The notes: generated by a model from the sequence alone, not told the origin. Positions 1 to 9,570 are shown, numbered from the stretch's first letter. The stretch is 64,000 nucleotides of DNA from Lepidostoma basale (GCA_022606425.2 JAHDVF020000162.1:558001-622000); one strand, 5' to 3'. Numbers and translations are program-made.

Positions 1-545
1 GATTCCTCTACATTGTCATGCACATAGTCAATTTCTCTGACTCCTCACATGGCCGACATTCAATACTTGATTTATTTGATCGTACCACGTTTTCCCCAGT
101 CTTCCTCTATTTCTAGTTCCATTTACACCGTTAACATATACTTTTTTAATCATTCTTCATTCATACTCTCCATGTGTGGAAACCATCTTAATAACCTTTT
201 CATTATTTTGTTCATAATGCTTTCATTCACACCGCATTCACTTCTTATACTTTCATTTGACACTCTATCATGTCTTGATTTAGCACACATTTGTCTAAGA
301 TATCTCATTTCTACTGCATTTATTCTACTGTCATCCTTCTTTTGCCAATTCCATGCTTCAATTTCATACATGAGGGTCATCACAAGAACACCATTGTGCA
401 CTGCGATTTTAGCTTTTTGGATAGGTTTTTGTTTGCGATGACCACTTTAAGTGCACCGTTCACTCTGTTGCCTGCCCCAACCCTTCTTTCAATATCAACT
501 CCACTCGCCCATCCTTTGTAAACATTCTTCCTAAATAAACTAATT
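1..545 (-). mobile_element. RTE-like retrotransposon 3' fragment (GTTA-tail family)
   Basis: The minus strand encodes the post-reverse-transcriptase tail of a non-LTR element. Recognisable pieces are YEIEAWNWQKKDDSRINAVE, a short LRQMCAKSRHDRVSNESIRS-type block and the LLRWFPHM motif. This family recurs at least fifteen times in the window, so the assignment rests on mutual similarity as well as on the RTE-type tail (Y-G-x-E-x-W, then WFGHM, then a GRPRKTW basic block). The fragment runs off the left edge, is 5'-truncated and has several frameshifts. It is not functional. Confidence 0.75.
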
Positions 546-601
546 TGGAACAAGTGGATGAACTTGTTTCTTCTTTAACAATTTTTGCAATTTGTGTTTT
601 C

Positions 602-918
602 TCTTCAAGTGCCCTGTCGGGTCCCTCCAACGTTGGCGATCACCTCGGCGAACCTGTCCCTGTCCTGCACTGCTCGAAACATCTCTTCCACGCTTCGGAT
701 GCCGATCCACTTCCTCACATTTCGCAGCCAGGACATCTGTCTCCTACCGGGCCCTCGGCGTCCCTCAATTTTCCCCTCAAATATCATTTGGAGAAGGTGG
801 TACTTTTCCCCACGCAGTATATGACCCAGATGTGAAATCTTCTGAACCTTTATAGTTGATAACAATTCCCTGTCAACTCTAGCTCGCCTCAGGACTTCGG
901 TATTGGTAACCATGTCTG
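602..918 (-). mobile_element. non-LTR retrotransposon tail (GAA-tail family)
   Basis: The minus strand carries the tail of a second retrotransposon family: IPWTDMVTNTEVLRRARVDR, HILRGEKYHLLQ, a GRRGPGRRQMSWLRN basic block and QDRDRFAEVIANVGG near the end. It ends with a short purine-rich 3' tail. Copies occur at 3575-3942 (+), 10961-11076 (+), 25868-25912 (-) and 31965-32221 (+). Only the last ~100 codons survive. It abuts a jockey-like fragment to its right, which suggests insertion into older retrotransposon DNA. Confidence 0.72.
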
Positions 919-1460
919 TCCAGGGAATTTTGAGCATAGTCAGTGCGATAAACAGGAAGATGGAAAACTTTGGTTGCGGTGTATCTCGTGTGAGATATGG
1001 GGGTATTGAGTGACAATTTGCTGAGAAGCTCAGAATTGCCAATTTCAAAGTGAATTATTTTATAAAGCAACATCATATCATGAAGAGTATGTCTATTTTC
1101 AACAGAGTCCAAGGAGTGAAAAATTAGGGTCGATTTGTAATCAGAGAACGACTTGCACATTTTAAAATTAATATGTTTAATAAACATTTTTTGGACTCTT
1201 TCAATGCTTTGGATGTGTGCTGCATAATAAGGAGACCAAACGGGAGATACAAATTCAAGGCATGAGCGAACCATAGTTGTAAATAGTACTTTAAGGGCAG
1301 ACTTGCTCAATAGGTGTGTTATCTATGATTAATTTACATCTGAGCGGTTCTTTTGATATCGTTAGGCACTTCGTTTTACTGGAAGAAATTGTCATGTTAT
1401 ATGTTTTTACTAAATACTGCAACCGTACTTTGCCAATTTTTTTATCACATCTTGTGAAGT
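919..1460 (-). mobile_element. jockey-like reverse transcriptase fragment
   Basis: Read on the minus strand, 1460-1316 gives KTKCLTISKEPLRCKLIIDN, the region after the catalytic fingers. It is followed by MVRSCLEFVSPVWSPYYAAH and IQSIERVQKMFIKHI, the conserved tail of jockey/CR1-type reverse transcriptases. A short segment is deleted near 1316. The 3' part ends at the neighbouring GAA-tail fragment. No catalytic YxDD motif is present. Confidence 0.65.
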
Positions 1461-1669
1461 TCACCATGAGTTGCGTAATTCACCAGTCCAGGAAATATGA
1501 CTAATTGGGGAGAAGCATATAATTTTTGTTCTTCGATGACCCTGCATCCCGTATCGAGCCTTTGACTGCACTATTCCTCGTCTTTAACTCCTCCTGTCCT
1601 CTGCTTCGACCCTCCAATCTGACACTAGTGACAATTTCGCCGCATCTCATCCAACTTCATCCTCCCTTT

Positions 1670-1697
1670 AATAATAATAATAATAATAATAATAATA
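1670..1697. repeat. (AAT)n microsatellite at a retrotransposon 3' end
   Basis: About nine AAT units. The same microsatellite begins the related copy at 12681. On the minus strand it lies at the 3' end of the adjoining retrotransposon, so it is best read as that element's simple-repeat tail. The preceding 1461-1669 holds nothing I recognise. Confidence 0.85.
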
Positions 1698-2600
1698 TGC
1701 TAACTTTTAAAGCGCCGTTTTTGTGATGTAATCACCTCAAGGGCGCATTAAAACGTTTTTTAAATCTAAATGTGAACGCTGCATCTGATTGATATTGATA
1801 TTGGGTATGAAATATGACTTGGACTTGGATCTTCTGGCTTACAGAGGTTCAGCTCTAATGGCTATTCCTCTTACGTCTGTAGGAAACATTGTTAGAATGC
1901 GATTTGGTAGTTGTTTTATGATGGGGCTAAATGTGTGGCCCGGAGTGTCCCTCCGAAAGAGGGGCGAGGGGGGATTTAGGGTTTATGATAAAGTATTACA
2001 TTATTGTCAAGGAATCGAAGACCAGGTAGGGTTGGGATTGTATTTATAACAAAAGTCTGTTCCCGGGGGGAAGATAAAAGGAACAGTGCCTGGATGGAGT
2101 TGGGGTAGGAGAAAGCGCCCTGCGTGAGACCATTTTGTTTGGCGGAGTACGTAGTGGGTTATCGGGGAGGATTTTTTTTTGTCTGCATTGATTGCGGGAG
2201 GGGTAAAGGACTGAATGATGGTGGATAACTTGGTGGTAAAGGGTCATTATTTATAAGAAAGATGGTAATAATTTAGGTCGTGGTTAGTCGGTCAAAGAGA
2301 TGAAGTTGGAGTAGTGCAAGGAATAATAGAGCTGGAGTCGCACTATTCTGATGTACCAAAGGAGTGTGGTAACGGTGGGCTGTCATCGGGCAAGGACGCT
2401 AACATTACTCATTAAATGATATGGACCTGTCTTTCCTCAATAAAAGATGGGTTTTCAGCTTAGATCTGAAGTCTGTCGGATTATTTATGCATCTGAGGTG
2501 TGAAGGAAGATTGTTCCAAGCTGATGGACCGGCTACCGCAAACGCTCGATCCCCGAAAATTTGTACTAGGGCAACGCTTTGGCTCAACTAATCTTCCTAT
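1698..2600 (-). mobile_element. AAT-tailed jockey-like tail, interrupted
   Basis: The minus strand at 2587-2405 encodes FGDRAFAVAGPSAWNNLPSH and a following LRCINNPTDFRSKLKTHLL block, a common jockey-like C-terminus. The matching 3' untranslated segment is at 1698-1818. Comparison with the better copy at 12668-13145 shows that about 600 bp (roughly 1819-2430) is extra here, so something inserted near 1819. Part of the extra DNA (1836-1930) is a repeat also found in the foldback at 8734-8990. Confidence 0.65.
1836..1930. repeat. dispersed repeat matching the loop of the 8.8-kb foldback
   Basis: The run beginning GGCTTACAGAGGTTCAGCTC is nearly identical to the reverse complement of about 8810-8913. 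It contains the shared blocks GGCTATTCCTCTTACGTC and GGAACATTGTT-like sequence. This copy lies in the extra DNA that interrupts the AAT-tailed retrotransposon. No open frame is conserved between the copies, so it is probably non-coding transposon DNA. Confidence 0.6.
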
Positions 2601-2720
2601 TGCTGAGCGAAGTTTGGATTTTCTTGTATTTAAATGTCAAATGGCTGCATATCTCTACTCCCAAATATCTTAAGCTCATTACTTGCTCCACAGGTATATC
2701 ATCAACAGTCAACTTACATT
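2600..2720 (-). mobile_element. reverse transcriptase fragment
   Basis: The minus strand gives CKLTVDDIPVEQVMSLRYLG followed by VEICSHLTF. This is the segment C-terminal to the reverse transcriptase palm in jockey-like elements (pattern: C-x-L-x-V-D/N ... I-E-x-V ... Y-L-G). It is short and 5'-truncated, and lies next to the AAT-tailed fragment, so it may be an upstream part of a related copy. Confidence 0.55.
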
Positions 2721-2739
2721 TCTTATGTTGTCTCAATAT

Positions 2740-3182
2740 GTCTACACGGGGAAATATGGTAGCTATCCGTGGCTCTATCCCACGGCATTTCTTTTCGGAA
2801 TGTTGGAGATATTTCACAGGCGTGAAGGGTGTTGGTCTCTTTGTTCCTGATAGATATCTCCGACAGCGACTGTAGATTGTATTACCTACCGGCCACCAGA
2901 ACCAACTTGCCTCTGGTTACACCGGCGGGAAGAGCAATTAGTCTGCTTAACAGTTCTCCTCGGAGATCGACATTTTTCATATTAGTAAAAGTGCGTTCAA
3001 AAGGTAAGTACTCTTCATAGGGTATCTCGTCTTCATAATATCGAACTATATCTCATGCATTCCTGGTACTATATTATACATGTATGTACCTATTATATTT
3101 TACTTGTACTCAACATGCTTTAAACATTAATATTGTTTGTGGAATGTCTGAATGAGATAATAAACTGTTTTGATTTGATATT
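2740..3182 (+). mobile_element. jockey-like tail with TTGAT-rich 3' end
   Basis: Plus-strand pieces read VGLFVPDRYLRQRL and then, after frameshifts, RTNLPLVTPAGRAISLLN. A short non-coding 3' end finishes in TTTGATTTGAT-type repeats. Better or similar copies are at 9571-9890 (+), 10298-10735 (-) and 36460-36910 (+). All four contain the LVTPxGRAIxLLN core and the A/T-rich 3' end, and all are 5'-truncated. Confidence 0.65.
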
Positions 3183-3211
3183 GTGAGACTTTTTGTTTAA
3201 ATAAATAATAA

Positions 3212-3558
3212 AACTAACTAACTAACTAACCATTATGCCTTCTCCCTGAAGGGATAGCCACACTGTTCATTCCTGTTTCTCTCGGTTCCTCAACATTCAT
3301 ACATTGTGTCATGCATGCACGTCGATTTCTCCGACACCTTACGTGAACGACATTTAATATTTGGTTGTGCCACATTTTCCTCGGCCTTCCTCTATTTCAA
3401 GCTCTGTTCACGTCGTTAACATATACTTTTTTTCACCATTCTGTCTTCATTAATTCTTTCTATGTGTCGAAACAAACCCTTTCATTATTTTGTTTAAAAC
3501 ACTTTCGTTCACACCGCATTCACTTCTTATATTTGCACTCTATCATATACAGTTTATT
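3212..3558 (-). mobile_element. RTE-like 3' fragment (GTTA-tail family)
   Basis: It starts with ACTAACTAACTAACTAACC, the reverse complement of the family's (GTTA)n tail, followed by the reverse complement of the C-terminal coding segment (RPRKTW-type, CMNVEE-type and SAYPSGE-type blocks, all degraded). A deletion removes the region around the WFGHM motif. It stops at the junction with the plus-strand GAA-tail fragment. Confidence 0.7.
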
Positions 3559-3574
3559 GGATACGATAAAGCCA

Positions 3575-3942
3575 TACGCCTTTGAGATGTGGATATACCG
3601 CAGAATGATCCGTATACCGTGGACCGATAGGGTCAGTAATGCAGACGTACTGCAGAGAGCCAGAGCCAATAGAGAGCTGTTGTCCAGTGTGAAAGTTAGA
3701 AAGGTCTCATATTTGGGTCATGTGCTAAGGGGAGAAAAATACCACCTCCTTCACTGATATTAATGGGTAAAGTAGAGGGATGTTGGGGAGTTGGTAGAAG
3801 GCTGCTGTTCTGGCTGCGGAACATTAAATAATGGACAGGAATTACTACAGATCAGAACCTGTTTCAAGTGGCACAGGACAGAGATGCCTTCGCTGCTGTG
3901 ATCGCCAACGCCGGCACCGGAAGAAGAAGAATATACAGATTT
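3575..3942 (+). mobile_element. non-LTR retrotransposon tail (GAA-tail family)
   Basis: The plus strand encodes FEMWIYRRMIRIPWTDRVSN, ADVLQRARANRELLSSVKV and SYLGHVLRGEKYHLLH, then a frameshifted basic block and a tail of GAAGAAGAAG repeats. It is the longest copy of this family here, but its frame is broken after 3757. Confidence 0.72.
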
Positions 3943-3999
3943 ATTTCACATTTGTCTAAGAGATCTAATTTCTACTGCACTTATACTATAATTAATGTC

Positions 4000-4181
4000 A
4001 ATGAAAACATCTGTTTTCTAGAAATTGTATTATATTTTATGTGAATGACATCTTTCGCCTGTCTAATGCATTATCAAATGTGATAATGCCTTATTTTACA
4101 TATTTGAAAATGCCTTAGATAGGTGAAACATGTCATTCACATAAAATATAATAAAAATTCTAGAAAACTGTCATTTTCATT
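4000..4181. mobile_element. hairpin MITE, degraded copy
   Basis: A ~75-bp left arm (from AATGAAAACATCTGTTTTC) is the inverted complement of the right arm ending GAAAACTGTCATTTTCATT. Both arms contain the TTCTAGAA/TTATATTTTATGTGAATG core. The same terminal and core motifs recur in the much better hairpin at 59828-60024 and as half-copies at 10185-10255 and 36917-36965. There is no coding capacity. Confidence 0.7.
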
Positions 4182-4182
4182 T

Positions 4183-4620
4183 GTAGAAAAGAGCATGAAC
4201 TCCTGAAGTCCTGGTGCTTAGTGTGTATGAGGTATGTGGTAATGTGAACAAGTCCAAGGTAATGATTTTCAAAAGAGAAGAAGTCTGCAACATTAGCGTG
4301 AATGGTGAAAATCTGGAACAAGTAAAATCAATGCAATGAATATGTGAAAATCTATATAAAATAGTGTCAAATGAAAATATTTGATGTGAATGCAGTGCGA
4401 ATGAAAGTGTTTTGAAAAGATCATTAAGATGGTTTGGACCCATGGAACGAATGAATGAAGAAAGAATGGTAAAAAAAAGTATATGTAAACGATGTAAACG
4501 CAACTAGAAATAGCGGAAGACTGAGGAAAATCAAATATTGAATGCCAGACACGTGAGGAGTCAGAGAAATAGACGTGCGTGCATGACACAATGAATGAAT
4601 GTTGAGGAAATAAGAGAAGT
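4183..4620 (+). mobile_element. RTE-like 3' fragment (GTTA-tail family), rearranged
   Basis: The plus strand contains, in order, degraded versions of the CNISVNGENLEQ segment, the SECGANESV segment, the LRWFGHMERMNEE motif, the VNDVN block and the SRNRRAC segment. Large internal deletions separate them. The order matches the longer copy at 13701-14720, which confirms the identity. It meets an oppositely oriented copy at about 4630. Confidence 0.68.
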
Positions 4621-4635
4621 AAACAAACAAACAAA

Positions 4636-5950
4636 CCATCACGCCGTTTCTCCACAGGGGTAGGCAGAAAGAATAGACCACCACGCTACTCTATCCTGGC
4701 ACACCTCTTTAGCTTCCTCCACATTTATACAACGAGTCATACACGCACGTCGATTCATCTGACTTCTAACATGACCAACCTTTAAAATTTGATTAATTTG
4801 GTCATGCCATGTTTTCTTCGGTCGAGACACATACACAGAGTATTCATACATTCGCCTATGAGACCACATTTCTACTGCATTTATTCTACTTTCATCCTTC
4901 TTCTGCCAGTTATGTGCTACGCTTCCATACATAAAGGTCGGTACAAAAACTCCATTGTGCACTGCCATTTTAGCTTTTTTGGATATTTTTTTGTTTGCGA
5001 TGACAACTTTAAGTGCACCATTCACTTTGTTGCCTGCCCCAACTGTTCTTTCAATATCCCTCTCCACTGTAAACATACTACCCAAAAACACGAATTCATC
5101 TAATTGCTCCAAATTTTCTACATTCACGCTAATGTTGCAGACTGTCATGATTTCTTATTTTTCAAAATTCATTACACTTGTCCATATACAGATTAAATAA
5201 CCACGGGGACATTACCCACCTTTATTGATATCAAACCAGGCTGTAAGATTTCCGTTTACACTGACACTAGCAGTGCTCTCCGTGTATAGCGACTTAATTG
5301 CCGTGATCAATTTTTACTTATTCCATATTCAGACAATATATTCCACAACTTTTCCCTATTTACGTAATCATATGCTTTTTGCAAATTGACAGACGCACAG
5401 AAACGTTTGTGGTTTTTGGCCAGAAACTTATTTGTCAATGTTCGAAGTCCAAAAATGTGATCCATACATCCTCTGCCATTCATAGAGGCATCTTGCACAT
5501 CCCAAACTTTGTCACTTATCAACCTTCTTACTCTTTTTCTTAAAATTCTGCCGTAGACTTTACCAACGACACTCAAAAGACTAATAGCTCTGTGGTTTCC
5601 ACATTTCACATGCGATCCTGTTCCTTTGTACAGGGGCATAATTACTGCTCTCCTCCAGTCTTGCGGCGTATATCCCTTTTCCAAGCAAAGATTAAATAAC
5701 TAACATAGCCATGCAAAAACCACTTTGCTACAGCATTTAATAAAATCTATAGCGATACAATCAAACCCAACAGCTTTTCCACTTTTCGTTGCTTTCATGG
5801 ATCTTTCCACCTCATTCGTACTTAATTTCTCAATATTATCATTATAAGATCCCGCATTCGCACTAGTTGTAATACTTCCGATCACGCTTGTTTCACCAGT
5901 ATCTTTATTGTGTACTTTTAACATATTTATATTTTCTCGGGGTCCTGCCA
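4636..5950 (-). mobile_element. RTE-like retrotransposon, longest reverse-transcriptase region but broken
   Basis: The minus strand reads from 5950 leftwards. First come GKAVGFDCIAIDFIK and SKVVFAWLC. Then 5684-5307 has PQDWRRAVIMPLYKGTGSH, NHRAISLLSVVGKVYGRIL, NGRGCMDHIFGLRTL and VNLQKAYDYVNREKLWN, the N-terminal half of the reverse transcriptase domain. After a deletion that removes the YADD region, MSPWLFNLYMDKC and CNISVNVENLEQ follow, then the usual tail to SAYPCGETA. Internal deletions and frameshifts make it non-functional. Known family knowledge: these blocks are RTE-type palm and fingers motifs. Confidence 0.75.
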
Positions 5951-6155
5951 TATGAATAGGTACCTACCGGCATTTAAAAAGTTAAAAGTATTTACCAACA
6001 GTGATTTCGAGACGCCATTCCTACTGACCGTTTCTTCTATAGAATACAAATGAGTCGTCTATGGGAGTGTTATATTTATATCTATGCTTTATTCTGTTGA
6101 CATTTTCAACTCGAGAGGGATGAGTGTTTATATTGTGTATTTAGCTTTAATACCT

Positions 6156-6773
6156 ATGCCTGATGGGAATACAGCGTGCGAAAGTTCAGGACAATTGGAG
6201 AGTGTGTTTATTAAGTCTGAGCCGGACTCGGCTACCTGGGATACCAACGGCAATGAAGGAAACATTTTGCAGCAGCTGAATCTAGACGACAGTTCGATGA
6301 ACATCGCGATTGTCAATACAGAATCGATCAAGAAGGAAAATGATGACGTGGACTCGAAGAAAGATATCAATATCAAGATCGAGCCTCCCGATCGCGTAAG
6401 AGATTCAGAATATTGCATAGACGTGTCGCATGGCGCTGTGAAACAAAATCACGAAGAAACAAATGAGTCTAAAAATAATTATCAATTAGACTTTGAAAGT
6501 GATCGTGAGGCTACCTACTTAGTTGCGAGGCCTTCTTCTAGTGGAAGGAAAGCTCACGATTTCGCTATGAGGCTTATCGGTCGACATTTCCCTGCTCCAG
6601 TCCCACAAACACAAGCCCAAGGGTCCAATACGAGGAGAAAATGTCACGTGTGCAGTCATACTACGCTAAGACCCAAAACCCGCAATAATACCAAGTTCAT
6701 GTGTGAAGAATGTGATGTTCCCTTATGTGTGCACCCGTGTTTTAGAGAATTTCATACGAAAAAACACTATTAA
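6156..6773 (+). CDS. host-transposase fusion: ZF-family N-terminal domain plus piggyBac cysteine-rich domain
   Basis: An open frame of 205 codons from the ATG at 6156. The same frame is open from 6084, so a longer start or an upstream exon ending at the TTTAG near 6142 is possible. Residues 10-97 align with the N-terminal domain of the zinc-finger family downstream: FIKSEPDSATWD (18-29), LNLDDSSMNIAIV (41-53), IKIEPPD (73-79) and IDVSHGAVKQ (88-97). SUMO-type ψKxE lysines K20, K59 and K74 are present. Residues 139-205 match the end of piggyBac transposases: RLIGRHFPAPVP, then C163/C166, C183/C186, C191/C195, with H168, H200 and H204. No C2H2 finger and no catalytic aspartate domain is present. 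In known piggyBac the cysteine-rich domain binds terminal repeat DNA; a nuclear DNA-binding role here is inferred. The stop codon TAA lies inside a TTAA where another piggyBac element begins. Confidence 0.75.
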   Translation: MPDGNTACESSGQLESVFIKSEPDSATWDTNGNEGNILQQLNLDDSSMNIAIVNTESIKKENDDVDSKKDINIKIEPPDRVRDSEYCIDVSHGAVKQNHEETNESKNNYQLDFESDREATYLVARPSSSGRKAHDFAMRLIGRHFPAPVPQTQAQGSNTRRKCHVCSHTTLRPKTRNNTKFMCEECDVPLCVHPCFREFHTKKHY

Positions 6774-6899
6774 CCCATTGCACCACTAATAAAGATGACA
6801 TAATTTGTTCATACAACACACTATTTCATTTTGACTCATTCTTTTATTACAATAACATTAAGAATCAACTAAGATGCGAAATCTCCGTATGCCAAGAAA

Positions 6900-7428
6900 A
6901 AATTTAACAGTTAGACCAATTTAGATATCTCGGAAGCGAAGTAACCAGCTCCAATGACCTCCCCAGAGAAGTAAGGTCACAGGTAGATAAGGCTGCAGCG
7001 GTTGCAGGCTGTATAAGACCTGTGTGCGACCAATCCTCACATATGGCATTGAATCGAGGGCAGACACTGTCAAGACAAAGAGCATGCTCGGGACAACCGA
7101 GATGAAAACACTCCGCGCTATAGCTGGCAAGACCCTACGTGATCGAGTTAGGAATACAGCAATCCGAGAAATCTGCGAGGTCGAAGATGTGGTCAGATGG
7201 GGACGTCAAAGACGGCGATACTGGCATCAACATGTATGTAGAAAGGATGAGCTCAAATAGGATACCACACATAGCTCTTCATGGAACGCCAAACGGACAA
7301 CGCCGACCAGGAAGACCCCCGAAACGGCGGAGAGAAAGCTGGAGTTCAGCGTCTCAAGAGGACCCGCCAGAAATAACAGACTCCTGAGTCTACCAAAAGT
7401 GAAGAAGAAGAAGAAGAACATTAAGACT
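6900..7428 (+). mobile_element. non-LTR retrotransposon tail (RTE-like, GAA-tailed)
   Basis: The plus strand encodes MRPILTYGIESRADTVKTKS, TEMKTLRAIAGKTLRDRVRN, AIREICEVEDVVRWGRQRRR and YWHQHV, followed by the frameshifted GQRRPGRPPKR basic block. It ends in (GAA)n at 7403-7420. Related copies are at 37110-37690 (-) and 47446-47710 (-), with a very decayed one at 9890-10140 (+). Confidence 0.75.
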
Positions 7429-7479
7429 AAATTACACACAAAATAAAAATGGTAAAACATAAAAGCATAATTCATAAGC

Positions 7480-8414
7480 TAGATCATTATGGCTCATCCC
7501 CAGGTAGTTTTGGAAGAGTGTGATAAGCTTGAAAGCATTCTGGCATGTGGAGAGACTCATTTCTCACATTCCCATCGAGATTCGCTCGTCTTTTTCTTCA
7601 AGGAACACATTTAGCATAATCTCGGTGGGTTTTGTTTGACTGAATTTGGTGGATTTGCCTAGGAAAGTGTGTCCATTGCAATGCTTGTTGCCGTAAAGGG
7701 CATACTCCTCCTGAAACTCTTCCACGGCGCTTGTATGATGGCAGGGTAATGTGCTCAACAATTCTCTCAGTTACATCAATCCTATAGTCACCGTATAATG
7801 CCATGTCTGCCAAGTAAAAAATATTTTCTTGTAACCCTTGGAGTCTTCTTCTTTTTGTCCTGTCACACCTCCGTGGTGCATAGGGCCTCAATGAACCTTC
7901 TCCACTCGACTCTATCGCATGCCTGATGCTTAACATCATCCCAAGTGAGGCGTGCTGCCTTAACCTCTTCTCCAGGTGGCTCTAGGTCTGCCTCTTTTTC
8001 TCTTTCCCCCTATAGGGACCAGTCTAGTGCGCCCTGAGCGATGCAGGCTGGATTCCGTCTCAGAGTGTGACCGATCCACTGCCATTTGCGTCTAGCGACT
8101 TGTTCTCTAATTGGCTTTTCGCCTGCCATGGTCCAGAGAACGGCATTTGACACTGTTTGGGGCCAATAGAGTTTGAATATTGAGCGAAGGCACCTATTTA
8201 TAAACACCTGGAGTTTACCCTTGGAGTATCTCCGCATAATTGGAAAGGAAGCGAAATTTGAACGCTCCAAAACATTGTTCGAAGGGCTAAAATCACTAGA
8301 ATATTCATCAACTTCATTCTCACTGCCACTTTCCAAAAGGATTCGCTGTATTTCATCCTCATTTGATGAAATATTACAAGCGCGACGAGTTTATTTACGA
8401 GTGCGTTCGGGCAT
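7480..8414 (-). pseudogene. piggyBac transposase relic, N- and C-terminal parts only
   Basis: Reading leftwards from an ATG at 8414: an acidic start with an early stop (MPERTRK), then NEDEIQRILLESGSENEVDE, YSSDFSPSNN and MRRYSKG. After the retrotransposon insert at 7845-8216 the same protein resumes as LQENIFYLADMALYGDYRID, TERIVEHITLPSYKRRGR, WTHFPRQIHQIQSNKTHRDY and AKCVP, then a broken cysteine-rich end (SLHMPECFQAYHTL). The catalytic middle, normally ~350 residues, is missing. Stops and frameshifts exclude function. Confidence 0.72.
7845..8216 (-). mobile_element. non-LTR tail (CTT/GAA-tailed family) with 11-bp target duplication
   Basis: The target duplication ACCCTTGGAGT is found at 7834-7844 and 8217-8227. 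The element's (GAA)n tail is at its left (minus-strand 3') end. Coding remnants on the minus strand are ARRKWQWIGHTLRRNPACIA, QGALDW and a degraded GRPRATWRR block. Sister copies are at 15003-15356 and 37858-38275. It splits the piggyBac transposase relic. Confidence 0.85.
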
Positions 8415-8733
8415 TTTGGAGGTATTGACAGATGTTAAAATATCGTAATATTTTGGTAATAAATTGTGATTATTACATTTAATTATGAAGTTAGTAACCG
8501 AAATATACTTATTTAAGTCATTTTTATGAATAAAGTTATTGTCATTCAGTTTTAATGTAAAAAAAATCACTTCAAAGACAAACCGGCGAATCGCCGGCTT
8601 GTCTTCAATGGCTTTGTGTTGCAATGGGTTAACTTGTTATTATTCAGATAGTCAGGACATGAAAGACTTAGAACGATCCCAACATAGTGAAGAAGATAGT
8701 ATCCCAGGGAAAATTCTCTAAAACTGAGGTGGA

Positions 8734-8990
8734 TGCAGTGGTGGTACTACCATAGAAGCCCAGAAGCCCGGCTTGCCTAAGAAATTTTGAATCAAAACCC
8801 CCAAATCTAAGTAATCATGCCCCCGTATAAACCAACAACTCACCAAATCACCTCCCAACAATGTTCCCATCGGACGTAAGAGGAATAGCCACAAGAGCTG
8901 AACCTCTGTAAGCCGGAAGAGGTTTTGATTCAAAATTTCTTACGCAAGCCGGGCTTCTGGGCTTCTATGGGAGTACCGCCACTGGGTGGA
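8734..8990. mobile_element. foldback element with ~67-bp inverted arms
   Basis: The left arm (8734-8800, with CATAGAAGCCCAGAAGCCCG and AAATTTTGAATCAAAACC) is inverted and repeated at 8919-8990 with few mismatches. The ~118-bp loop contains the repeat also found at 1836-1930. There is no open frame of note. It looks like a non-autonomous foldback or MITE. Confidence 0.75.
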
Positions 8991-9181
8991 TGGATGGTGT
9001 GGAGCGGTGTTACAAGCTGGAGAATGCGGGCGATGGACCCGGGAGAGTGGCGAAGAATTCTGGAGGAGGCCGGGGCCCATGGACAGGAGATGAAGAGAGG
9101 AAGAGGCTGGCTGGAGACAGGGCTGAGTGGAGGAAACTAGTGAAGCTTGTTGCAGATACAATCCAGAGTAACCATGAATAA
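8990..9181 (+). mobile_element. short non-LTR retrotransposon tail
   Basis: The plus strand carries AMDPGEWRRILEEAGAHGQE in one frame and DRAEWRKLVKLVADTIQSNH in another. Both are typical ends of retrotransposon proteins (a basic stretch, then DRxEWRxLV). It sits directly after the foldback and may be part of the same composite insertion. Confidence 0.5.
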
Positions 9182-9189
9182 GAAATCAG

Positions 9190-9570
9190 GACAAAACAAG
9201 ATTTTAAAAAGAGAACCTGGAAAATACTTTCCAGACAGCACTGTGCAGTTTTATAATCTGCTTTAGGAGCTGATCTGCGGGAAGGAATACAAGCCCAAGT
9301 CAATAAGACAGCTGCTATCTCTTGTACTTTAAAATCCACAATATGGAAAAACAAAGACATGGCCATTAGCCTTTTGCTACACCAGCGAGAAATGCCATAT
9401 CCGACAGATCAAAGTCATGATTTATAAAAGAATCAGATACATTTTAGACAGAGTGTGAAAAGTGAGTCAGTGGCACATATTATTTACGATTTGGGTACAT
9501 ATTTAATAAAATAATCATATTTAGAATGAAAAGACAATTTATAAATTAAAAGTACCCCAAAATTGCCGCC
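9190..9570. other. unassigned intergenic DNA
   Basis: About 380 bp with no open frame, repeat or motif that I can assign. Confidence 0.5.

Larger units (their letters stand above)
6770..8632 (-). mobile_element. piggyBac-like element with TTAA ends, internally deleted
   Basis: The left end is TTAACCCATTGCA (6770) and the right end is its inverted complement TGCAATGGGTTAA (ending 8632), giving TTAA duplications and a 9-bp-plus terminal inverted repeat. A minus-strand transposase relic lies inside. The element also carries a plus-strand retrotransposon tail (6900-7428) and a minus-strand one (7845-8216). It is inserted precisely at the stop codon of the upstream fusion gene and supplies AATAAA at 6788, a possible polyadenylation signal. 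Confidence 0.75.

Noticed and set aside
3213..3232. ACTAACTAAC repeats as interstitial telomere sequence
   Set aside because: The unit is four bases (GTTA) and always abuts the same retrotransposon 3' end; insect telomeres use TTAGG.
6128..6418. Antisense frame opposite the fusion gene
   Set aside because: A shadow of the same kind as those opposite the zinc-finger N-terminal domains.
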